Shown here piece after piece: positions 1-38,900 of a stretch of 64,000 bases of DNA. Position numbers and translations under genes: made by a program. This DNA comes from Dipylidium caninum (Eukaryota; Platyhelminthes; Cestoda; Cyclophyllidea; Dipylidiidae), in contig QEYB01001217.1 in assembly GCA_017562135.1 (NCBI GenBank), positions 248,001-312,000 of the forward strand. Reading direction: 5' to 3'. Under the pieces are notes generated by a model. That model did not search any database, was not told where the DNA came from, and saw only the letters and a program-made list of their open reading frames with translations. Within the stretch, counting starts at the first letter, position 1. The number at the start of each line of letters is the position of its first letter.

Positions 1-406
1 ACATGGTAAAAGCTGGACTCAGGAGTGATTTTGCACTCTCCTAACTCAAAGCCGATTAAGGATATTCGATTTTTACCGTGCGAAAATTCCCTCATCTTTA
101 ACATCTTTCATCGCTACGGTATAATCCCAAACCACTCTTTAAAGAGTTCCCTGAGATGCCGTCCAGCCCGTAATCCATCGTATAAGTTAGCCTACCAAAC
201 CACAGGAAAAGCTAATAGTTTTCCACACAGTTCTTAGTAGGTTGTTAAGAAGCTAGCATTTTTGCCTCATGCTACTGATAATGATAATTAGCAAGACAAG
301 ACGCGGTGAGGATGACTGGTTAGGACACGTCGAAATGATTTCGTAATACTCTTCGTTTGCACTTTTTTATTTATTTCGGTAACTTGTCCACTTATTCTCC
401 TGCCAG
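1..406 (+). other. WDFY3 intron (3' part)
   Basis: AT-rich sequence ending in a pyrimidine-rich acceptor (tgccag) directly before the first recognisable exon at 407. No coding match is seen. Confidence 0.6.
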
Positions 407-28033
<27,627 letters not shown>

Positions 28034-28549
28034 ATACCGTCATATATCACCCCAAAAATTTTGTAAAATAACGCTTTTACTAATTATTCGCATTATTACT
28101 TCTGGTAATGTCGAAACGGAGGCAAAAATTAGATGTTGGCAGCATTGGGAGAGTGGTGACCTCTTAAAGCCTATCCACTCTTCGCATTCTACCACCGCAT
28201 ATATTACACACCACTCGGGTGCTCTTTTACGTTCTCACGCCCTTTTGTTTTCGCTCCTTCAACCCAGATCGAGTAACGAAAGTTAAAAGTACATTTTGAC
28301 TGGCCGCACAATTTGCTCTGCAACCACCTCTGTCCGTATTGCGTGGAAGTGATCTTCATCCAGCAATTTTGTAACTCTTAAATTTTATATGCACACTGTG
28401 TGGCAGAGGCGAGCGGAAATTTCGGTCATTCCGGCTCTTTAGCATAATTGTTTGCCTCGCTGCTTTGTTCGAGCCGTCTTGCTCCAGCGTAGTTGTAGTA
28501 TTTATGGTCCTAAATCCGCTCGAATAACTTCTTTTTATATTTTTCGGCA

Positions 28550-28555
28550 AATAAA
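28550..28555 (+). promoter_or_regulatory. Candidate poly(A) signal of WDFY3
   Basis: AATAAA about 520 nt after the WDFY3 stop. It is the first perfect hexamer seen on this strand downstream of the gene. Placement by position only. Confidence 0.4.
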
Positions 28556-29498
28556 TTAGGTTTTATCGGGATTAGTAGGGTAGCAAGAAAGTTTGACTTT
28601 CAAATGTGATGTAACAGCGGTGGGGAGGGTCAGTCACGGAGTCTCCTCTAACACCGTCTTGGCCTCAACGATCGCATCATCTACTTGCAATGAGATGAGA
28701 TAAGATGAAATATGACGCCGTGAGGTGATCATTCTTATCATATCGAAATAACAATGCGGAAGATCTCAACTAATTGTAGTCAGTGGAGTGGTCGTTTTCT
28801 TTATTTTACGCTTTTGTTACAATGTCAGTTGCCACCACCCGTTCTACGCCAAACTTTTGCGCACCACTTGACAAGTGAATACGAAGTAGACATTAGACAA
28901 ACCTTCCTTTATTTATTCATAAATTTGTTTCCTCGGAGGACTTAGTGTGCAGTTTTGTTAAAGTGGTGTTCCGGTTGTTAGCAGCCATTCACTTAGACCC
29001 TATAGCCGTCCCTCTTCACCCCCTAGGACTTGAGGAATTTTGAAATAAAAACATGCGTGTCGATTACGGACGTTTTCTCACTCTCCATCAAAATGTAGTG
29101 TTCAATAGGAGTCCCCCTTTTTCACGCCCTGCCTTTTTAGATGTAGTCGATTTGAAAGCGAAATCCATCCCCTCCGGATATTTCGGCCGGTTCGAGTTTG
29201 TACTGATTGCTACGCCCTCCTACGTGAGCAACAAGGCCCGACAGGTCCGTGAGGAAAAGAATAGGAGGGGACCGTATCCTCTCTGTACATTCCCTCCCCC
29301 CTCCCCTCCTCTTCTCCTCCCCTGTACATTACAACCCTTTTCCCATGTGAGTGTATGGTAACTCACTGCTCCCTCCAACTGGCTTCATTTTCAATGTGAT
29401 GTTAAATGGTGCATATTAACGCATCTCATGGATTTCTTGTCTTTGTTCAGTTTCTTCCTTCTCTCTCCTCCATTCACTTCTTCTTTTTTCCCATTATT

Positions 29499-29504
29499 TT
29501 TATT
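29499..29504 (-). promoter_or_regulatory. Candidate poly(A) signal of the lipid transfer protein gene
   Basis: AATAAA on the minus strand (TTTATT on the plus), about 250 nt past the TGA at 29752-29754. Placement by position only. Confidence 0.35.
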
Positions 29505-29751
29505 TTCGCCTATGAAATCGGCTCGCTACTGCTCGTGGTCTGTCTGTTATCGCGTCAACCGTTAAGATTAAATTGATATCCATTCTCACCATTGAAATAA
29601 AATCTTTTTTCTCTCCACTTTTGTTGTACAGTCTCGATTGAACGATTGTAATTTTGTACGTGTGGACTCTTGAGGACGGGCAGTTCGAGTTGAATGGTTA
29701 CATTTGCTAGTCACGTAAACTGTTCGGGGGGCGGGGGGAGGAGGGGCGTTG

Positions 29752-29976
29752 TCATTCACGGGCGCAGGAGTATCTGACATACGCCTCGCCGAGACAACTG
29801 GCGAGGGCGGTGCGAGCTGCGTAGACAGAGTCGGCGGAGAATTCACAACTCTCCCCTCGACAACGGAGCTTCGAAATGAATGCCAATTCAATGAAAGGAG
29901 TCCGTGGACATTCCTCCTCGTTGGACGGCAGGTCCTCGAAGAGCTTCTTCACCGTCGCCCTGTTCACAGCATTGGC
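29752..29976 (-). CDS. Probable LLTP terminal exon
   Basis: A good acceptor (caatttgcgcag) at 29977 opens a 74-codon frame to TGA at 29752-29754. It reads [40 protein letters not shown] and [18 protein letters not shown], with five cysteines that could form disulfides in a secreted C-terminus. It follows exon 31233 in phase 0. It has no recognised domain. It could also be the end of a separate small gene. Confidence 0.5.
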   Translation of the reverse strand, partial: ANAVNRATVKKLFEDLPSNEEECPRTPFIELAFISKLRCRGESCEFSADSVYAARTALASCLGEAYVRYSCARE

Positions 29977-32900
29977 CTGCGCAAATTGTGGACAGATTTT
30001 GAGTGATCACTGAGTTAAAAATTGTTAAAGTGAAGTGCTCGACTCGGATGGACTCATTTTTCCTCCATTTACTAACTGAATGTGACTTTTCTCGTGCTCT
30101 CTGCGTCCTCATGTCGACGAAACCTCAGTGAGTCGAGAAATAAGACTATTTTTGGAGTGAAATCTTCCACGAAAGCTCTTATGAGGAATTTGGTCACCTC
30201 GCTATGTCAGGCAGCCACACTTTCTAACTACGCTTCTTGAAGATGCAAGTAGAGAGTGAATTCTTTTTGTTTTTTTGGACGGGATTTCAATTCCTTGTGA
30301 CGGCCGTCCACATTTAGTCTGAATGAACCCTCTCTAGAACACTACACACCAAGCGTTTTGCATAAAAGGGGACAGGACCCCTCCGTATGCTTCCAAATAC
30401 GCTTCTACCTGCCTATGGTAAAACTCCAGCGCTCTTTCTCGCACGGCTAAGACAAGACACTTTTATTTCTAATGATTTTACCCAATTGCAACGACAGATC
30501 TAGCGGTGTTGAATGCTATTTTTGGGTCTAAATTGCCTCACCAGATTAAGTCACTCTCGCACAGTAAAGGAGTTTATACTTCAAAGTGTGGCGACCATTT
30601 ACCTCACAGCTGCTGCGTGTTTTGGCCGACCACTTCTCGCGACGTCCTTTCGATGTCAACCAGCGCGAAGTCATGACATCCCGAGGCTCTCCGGGCGATG
30701 CAAGTGCAAACGCGCCCTCGAGACCACCTTGCGACCGAAGGCCGGTCTCGAAGAAGAGGCTTCTTTCCTTCCGAAAGAAGGTTATGGCGATATTTTGAAG
30801 TTCGTCGTAGATTCGCCAGTAGATGGGCGTTTGCTCCATCGTCACGTAGCTGCCCTCCACCCGTTCTGCTGTGCTTGTGTAACTTCCATTGCCTTCATTC
30901 TTCGTCTACGTATTCAAAGCGAAAGAAATGCTTTTTTAAACTCATGACTTAAACTAAATCCGTTGCGTGTTGCTAGAAGCGCTTTAAATTCATGAAGATG
31001 AAGATGTTTGATGGAGTAAACACACTTTCCTAGAAGTTGTCGCATGATCTAGCCCATCCAGCATGCTCTTCCTTATTCCGCGCCCCACGACAGAGGTGAG
31101 GGGATATCCTCGTTTTCGGGGAATTTTTGTGACTGTAAAACCAGACAATCTCGGCGAGCAATCCATCACCATTTATAAAAACCTAAAAGTTTTAGGAGTA
31201 GGGCAAAACGCGGCACATTTCTTTCATCTTACCATTCCCCATTCGGCTGCGGTAAAGTTTGCGCCACCTTTGCGGTAGATGAAATGAGCACCATCTCGGC
31301 GGAATTCAACGATTACAGCGAACTCATTCTTTTGTGCATAGTTGAGTAGAACCAGAGTCGCGTCCACGTTCGGTTCGAAGCTTATAAGCTTCTTGTTGAG
31401 TGTAATCATTCGTGATTTTCCGGCCGTTTCGAGAAAGAGCCAAGCTTTGTCTAGAAATGCATTGAGAGCTCTGCAGTCACAGGCCTTACAAAGAAGTTAA
31501 CAATGTTTTTTGCCATTTTACTCACACTTCGACGGGCTTCTAAATTCCCGAATCGCCGAGGAAAGAAGGCTGCTCGCCCTCCCAAGTTCACCCGCCACCA
31601 GGGCAAGCGCTGACAGTTTTTTCTCGGCATCACTCTGAAATATAACTTTTTTTAATATGTTTGACACTATAGAGCAGTCTGTGTGCTTGTATGAGTTTCT
31701 TCACCACCGCTCACCGCATTCTGAGGCGTTATTACCCTGGCGTTGGGCAATCGTTTATACCCCAAAGCATACTAGGCTGGAAACTATGAAAGAGGCGTTT
31801 GTGTTAAGTCCGCGTTCAGCTGCGACTGAGAAAGACGTTTGACAACGTGCGCTTGATATTTTTATTTATACAGCCTAAAAATATTCTTATTACTTACTCA
31901 GTACAAGTTTTCAGTGTCTGTAATTAATTTTGGTCCTATATTTTTTGCTAAGACAAGATGGAAGCAAAAAGCAGTTTATATCTGCTTTTCTTGTACGAGT
32001 TCGAATTAAATCCTGGCGCAGCTTAACAAACTTCGAGAAAGGTTAATGAGGCATTCGGAGATGGATTCACTGAAGAGGAAAGTGCTCGAAATTGGCTCTA
32101 AAAACATCGACCTGGCAATTCACGCATCGTCGTGGAACCATTCGCGAGCTCGGGTGTGGCAAGTTGAGTATCGTCAAGGCGGCTCGAGGAAGACCACCGG
32201 CTCATGTTGGTAACGAGGAGAAATAATCGGCCACGACCCGCACACGGAACTATTCGAGAACTGGGTTCTAAGCAGAGTAGGAATTTGTCATGCGCTTACG
32301 GCTGTATGAAGAAAACAAGCTGGGCTCCTGCGTATGGGGCGCACGACGTGAAGCAACCGGAGATGGTCGGTTGATCGCAAGACCAAGTGCGCATGATGAC
32401 GCTGAACAACAACCTCGTAGTGCCGCAATTGCCGCTGACAACTTAAATAACTTCTCGGCAATACGAAATCCCCCCAAGTCGTCCTCTTTCAACCGATGTT
32501 TCGCCAACCGATCGTTACCTTTGACCGTGAATTATTTTTATGAAGCGCTTATGAACTCCAAAAATAGACATTCTATCAGAAAGGCATGTATGATTTGCCC
32601 AATAGTTGGAAAAATGTTGTAGATTCCAATGGAAGGCACTTCGACTGAATGCAATAGATAATGTTAAAAATCGTGCTTTCTGTTTTGTTTTTTTTATTAT
32701 TCAAGCCCGTTTCATAGTTTTCAACGTGATAATTACCTTCAACGCTTCGCACCAGACCGAAGAATCTGCGTAGACGCCTAAGTGCCACAAAAGCGCCACA
32801 TCTTTAAAGACGGTCGCCTTAGACTTAACGTCAAACCCAATGACTTCGGCAGAGCGACATGAAATCACTTTTCACTTTCCTCTGACGCGTTCGACACAAG

Positions 32901-35900
32901 GTTATATTCAAATTTGTCAAAGTGGCGTTAATGAATTCTCCACAACCTGTGGGACATAAAGGGTGCGTTTTGGATCTCATCAAGAGTAAATTCGGTCTCA
33001 TTTCCAGGGCTTTCGCTAATTTGCTAGGAGGTGCGTCCTCAGCATCCGACGATTTAACTTCAACCGCGCCCACTTTTCATTTTGCTGCAGACACAACCTC
33101 CTGCAGGATTTCACATTTTGCATACCCGAAAGTTCCGAATTTACCGCTGCTTCGAAGTTTATTTGTCATTTAAGCCCATGAGGTGATTTAACAGCGTCTT
33201 ATAGGCATCCTTGTCTCACCATCTGTCCATATCACCGTGGACAAAGGCTAACGTGACATTAGATCTTGTCCCGCACTACCCTTCACTCTTTCCATAATGT
33301 CCACTAATGAAAAATCACCGATTTTGTCCGAGATGCAAGAGGGGAAACTCTTAGAGCCCCATTCTTTGGGTGGCTAAGTGCTTCTACCTGATTCCATCTG
33401 TAAAAGTTTTGCTGAGGAGAACTCGATTATGAAGTGAGGTTTTCAGCATAAATTTACCTCTGTGAGTGGATAGCCAGTGAGTCTTGCTGAAGCAACACCA
33501 GCAGCTGTTCGAGCCCACAGGGGAAAGAAGAGTGTTGCATTCACTGTGATTTTGGTGGAATTCATCGCGAAAGCGTTCACCTCCATCTCCTTGAGCAGCG
33601 CCAGAGGAGTGTAAAAACTCGTCTTGAAGGACTCGAATAGGGGCTCGACCAACTTCTCACCGGTCTTCTGCAATAGCACAACAAATTGTCCACCTTTTAT
33701 ATTATACCTTCGTAATAAGGTGTGTCAGACAATTTCAGAGGATTTGTGTCTCAAAGAACGCCGTGATTTAAGGAATGGAAGGTGTCTCCCACCACCTGTT
33801 CACATCGCCAACACTTCAAACGTGGCAATGAGGCAGAAAATTGTGTCTAGACTGCTTTGATTGAGGACAATGGACCTCGTTTATTTTGAAATGCGTCAAC
33901 TGAGACTACGTAAAACTGCTCTGCGTAACAATTCTACCTAAATACAAAAATCTCACTCCATTTTGGCACTAGAAACCTCTTTTTTGAGGCCAGTTTGAAA
34001 TCATGCCACCTTTTTGTCCATCATGCAGAGATTGGACCTACCATTACACCTGAAGCAGTCTCCTCCACTTCAGCGGCGAATTTCGACATGGCGGTTTGTA
34101 GGTGCTTGAGTTCCCCAATGTTTTGTGCAAGTTTACCGTAGGGAAGTTTTAATACCCCAAAAGCATCACCGACGAGAGATTTTAGGAAGGCAAAATTGTT
34201 GCTAATTGCGGTTGTGAATGCCTCTGAAAGCGAAAAAAAGCAGGGGTTAATTTGGCCTCTGTAATGTTTGATTGTGTAAAATGAAGACAAGTTAAGTATT
34301 TAGGGAGAATAATTGCGGCAGGAAGACTTACGCAGCCTCATTTGATGCATTCTAAGGTACGCAGTGGCCACTCGTCTGCCCTCTTCAACGCGCTTTCGGA
34401 GCCAAGTTTCAATGGTCTGCAAACCTTGGGCAACCTTGGCGACGCCGCGGAGTTTGCTAAGATCCCACTGCTAAAAAGGCATTAACGAAACACCATTTAG
34501 CGTGTCGTAACGGTATGAGAGAACACCTTCACAGTCGTGGAGTAGTAAACGGGGTACGAGTAATATGCCCCATGTCAAGGGAGAAACGCCCTTAACCTAT
34601 TCCTTTGCTTCTACCCTGTCCATTCTTCACCTTTGCTACGCACCATCGTACATCTTTGCTGTTTCTTTCTCAGCTTCTCAATCCTGCTTGCGTTTGGCTA
34701 TGCCTGCGGGTTATACACGACTTCGTCTATATTCGCATTTGGGCCTCTTCTACAGTCTGTCGAGTCCTCTCAACGTGGAGGTTGTGTTCAATTATCTGGT
34801 GGAGGAAGGTGAGGCCAAACAAGGAATTGGAGTATTGAATAAAAATCACTTTTGAACCGGGATTGATGAGTCGGGCAGTAAAGGGATTTATCATGCTTCA
34901 GTAAGGAGGAGGAGGGTTGAAGCAAGTTTCTTGACTGGCTGGAGGTCTTGCGGTGCCTCCATAAAATCAGTCTTCTAGTCTACGAACCATTAGCACATTC
35001 TCACAGCACAAGGGATGCTGTTTCTCTCCTTCAGCGGACCCTCTAGGATATCCACGGTGAATAGCCTCGCACGATTCTCATCTTTTTCGCATTTTTGAAC
35101 TATTAAAGCCGTGAACATTTTTAGCATTTTCCCCGAATAAAATCTGCTAATGTGGCAAAATCTGCGCTTAAATTGGTTGACAAGAAAGGACGCAAATTAA
35201 AGCCCTAAAATAGCTAAAAATTATCGTCAAAACAGATTTCTCAAAGAAAACTTCGAACATATTATCTTTCATAGCCAGTAAAACTTAAATCTGGGCTGTT
35301 CGGGGATGCTTCTCCCTCCCCCTCTCCCGTCCCCACTCAGTTGATTAGACAGTAAAGAGGGACAAACGCGAGAATTTCTCAGGCGAGTAGTGCCGTTTAG
35401 TGCGCAACCGCGGTGGATCCTCGCGAGTCGAGGGTCTATGCCGAAAGGGGGTGTGTCTTCGGTTGGCGACTAAATGATTGCGGATCTTGGGGCAGAATAA
35501 AAATTCAGAATTTTTGTTGAAATCTCTAACTTTATTCAATTGGGTATTGTCCGTTCTGGCAGTCATAATTCCGCGTGTATAAAATTTCTGATCTTTGTGA
35601 CCAAAAGAACGGAATCAAGTCTGATTTGACATCACTGGCGTCATTAAAGATTTTGCCATTTTAGGAGTTCTGTGTGGAACGACATGGAACGGAATAGGCG
35701 GTGGTCTGAAAAAGACGCGCGGTCAGGGCTCCATGGTGGACGTGTCGGGCTTCGCAGCCCAGATCATCCAAAAATATCTGGCGAGAGACCAAATAGATGT
35801 GGGACTTTGCGTTACCATGGCGGACCTCATCAACACCCTCATGATTTGCCACTTCTGTCCATTCTGCTTGAATTTCACGCCGCGCTTGAGCGAGCCGTTG

Positions 35901-38900
35901 AACGCACACGTTTGGAATGGACGTTCGGTTGCTTGGAAAAAAGTTGAAGGCGCAGTATGCCTTTGCAATCCCACCAGGCTGACATCACAACCATTTTTGA
36001 TGAATCTTTGCTCCTGACATCGTCTGGACTGGTTCACCTCGCACCACCCACGATCTCTTCCCATTAACGTTGCTCTAAACTATCCCCTTTTCGTGGCCAG
36101 TTGTTAGTTTTGTTTCCCAAAAGTGAATCCATTTCGTTGCGTTTCAAGTGCGAATCGCTGGTGCTAATGCTAATGCGCTGCGGCAAGTGACTTTCGTAAA
36201 ACTGGTGAGGGATCCAAAGAGCGGGTTTTCTGACATTGCCAAACTTCTTCGGTTTTACTCCCAATGCCTGTATGCGATTCGCATTTGAGCTTCTCCGCAC
36301 TGGCCTGTGTTGTGCGCTGATGGTCTGAATCGACAATGGCTTGACCGACGTGGACCTCCTCGACATCACCTGCACGGGCAGCCAGAACGTAGAGCGTTTT
36401 TCGGTTAAAGATCACCCGACCGGAATCTAACAATACCAGTTTTGAGTAAAATGCCTTTCTCTCAAAGGCGGTGTTGCATCGCCTTTTCGAAAATAATACA
36501 ACGGAAATATGCTGCATGTACTTCGTATTCTTCCGTTTTAATTTGCAGTAAAATACACAACTAAAGTGCCAACCGATATAGTTTTTTTTTTTAAATAAAA
36601 GGTAGAAATTCAAATAACAAGGAAAAAGCATAATTTAAGTAGTCTGAGCACGTTAAAGAAATTAATGAAAGTGTAAACCTCATCTGCCGAAAGTTCCGCA
36701 ATCACTCAGTTGTCAGCCCAATCATTTAAGGTTTTACACCTAGCAGCGTTTTCGTTAACTATTTTTCTGAATTTATTTTGCTTAGAGCGGTGTAAAGAAG
36801 GTAATTTGGAGATTTACAAATCACTTGCATCAACAAGGCCATTGAGGCGGTCAAGGAGGCCCATGATGTGATTGTACACCGGCTCCGAGCTTTCCGCCTG
36901 GGTGACGTTTGAGACGGCGACAAGTCCAGTCATTGAGGGGCTGCCAAAGGACATACTGAGGGTCTGCACATACTCAACCGTGGAGAGCCAGAGCTCGTCC
37001 AGTGCCGTTTGATTGAAGAGGTCCCCCAATTCGCTGCCCTCCTCCACTATGAGGGAAATGAGATTCTCCTCCACCTCGGCCATGAAGACGGGAATTTTTG
37101 CGGCTGCTGTGCTCTTCACTCCCCCAAACTAAAGACGATAAGAGCAAAAAAAATTAAATCCGGATCAAATTCTCCATCCTTCAAATGCCTCATTTCAGAA
37201 CCGTCGCCTTACCAAAAGTTCCAGGAGACTTCCATCTCTCCAATAGCCGTTAACTTCGTATATCCCACTTTTTTCGTCCAGCTTGGTGGATAATTCAGCA
37301 TCCAGGATATTTTCACCGTCATTGTAATTGTGCCAGAGATTGCCCTCAACATTCAGGAGGCCTGATGCATTGCCATAGAGCACGGCTTCTACAAGGCCAG
37401 TAATTTAAACTCGAGCGTCACAGCGGACCGACAATGTGCTGTAATAAGCCACAGTTTCCCTCTTCTCCTGCAGTGAAAGTAGCGTTAGCCGAGGCCAACC
37501 CGGGCAATAAGAGAACGAGTCCCGAGATCCTGTGCAAAGAGCTTTTTTGGTTCTGCTCGTCCCATGAGACCTCCCACAGTTTCTGTGGTTAATATTTTTT
37601 TGAGATGGTTGGCTGCAACTGCCGTTTTCACCCTCTTAATCTTCCACCTGTGGTTAATCACGTGGTGCATGATTTACGAGGTGCAAATCGTAACACAATT
37701 TTCCATCTCTCACAACACCGAGTGGATTTTAAACCCCAACAAACCCTACCGGCTTGCGCAGTTCGCACACTGGCGAAAATTGCCATTGGGTTTGTGGACG
37801 CGCGAAATTCTCCCACCAACTTCACAGTGTCTTCTCGGTAATGCAACCTAATGACGCCTACAACTTCGTGTGGCTGATATTCGCATGAGATTGCAAAGAC
37901 CACGTTGTCGTTGAACTAAAAAAAAGGTGAGAATTGAGAATAATCAACGTGTATGTGTATGTCCCTTTCCGTGGGCGTGTGTCTGTGTATGTGTCTGTCT
38001 ACCTCTCTGTGAGTGTGTCTGTCTCCGTGTGTTCGCCTGTGTGTGTGTCTATCTGTCTGTCTGTCTCTCTCCCTCCCTCTATGGGTGTGCCTGTCTTTCT
38101 CCGTGTATGTGCGTTTGTGTCTGTCTGTCTGTGCGCAGAAGGATGGAAAATAGGGAAATTCAAGCTAAAGCACGCACGTTCAAGTAGATTTGCCTGGTGG
38201 GAATACGCTCATAGAACATTTGTCCAACTTTGCCGTCAACATTTATGGTGGAGTCTATTAGGATGGAGGATGAGAATACACGGAAAGATTACTTATAATC
38301 TGCCGAGTGACACTGCTATCTCGTAACGTTTCAATCGAAATTGACCGCTCATTTCGTCGGAGGATGAGGAGAATTCGTGTTCGTTGTCGATCCAGAGCTT
38401 CTTCAGATATGGAAAATTCCACCACTGGCGGGGATAAGGCGGCGCCTCTCCCTCGGCGCAATGTTAGGGTCGTCTGGTTCGGAGTTTTCGAGAGGACAAG
38501 AGTTATGGGCTCCTACAGGGTTCAAAATATGTTTAAACAGGCTACCCTTGTAAGAGGAGGGGGAAAAATAGTAGAAAATACCTTCAGAAGGTACGATTCA
38601 ACCTCAAATTTGTTGCCATCCCGGAATTTGCCCTCAAAATACTTGGTGAGTGCCCCACTTTGAAGTCGTTTGCCTCTTATGTAGTAAGTGCGGTCCTCTT
38701 GGCCAAAGTCCAGACGATTTTCGAGGTCTTGCAAAGCAACGAATTTCGAGCCCACGATCACCGCCAGGAGGCCTCCTCTTCGACGGTTCCAGGCGATTTC
38801 TGCTGTAACCGTCTTCTGTTTATAATCCCTCCAGGCTCCGACACCGACTTCTCGGCCTTTCGATGTAACGTACAGGGCTCTTGGTGTCCTGCCCACGAAT

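Larger units (their letters stand above)
28034..29751. other. Intergenic region between convergent genes
   Basis: Contains WDFY3 3' sequence with AATAAA at 28550-28555 and a second AATAAA at 29044-29049. For the opposite gene, TTTATT at 29499-29504 is an AATAAA on the minus strand, about 250 nt past its predicted stop. A C/T-rich tract lies at 29289-29330. No credible ORF is seen on either strand. Confidence 0.55.

Noticed and set aside
32831..33073. Possible lipoprotein exon with [18 protein letters not shown]
   Set aside because: No acceptor gives the phase needed by both neighbouring exons; kept out of the exon list.
37927..38187. ORF encoding runs of Val/Cys/Leu/Ser
   Set aside because: Produced by a TG/TC simple repeat between two lipoprotein exons.
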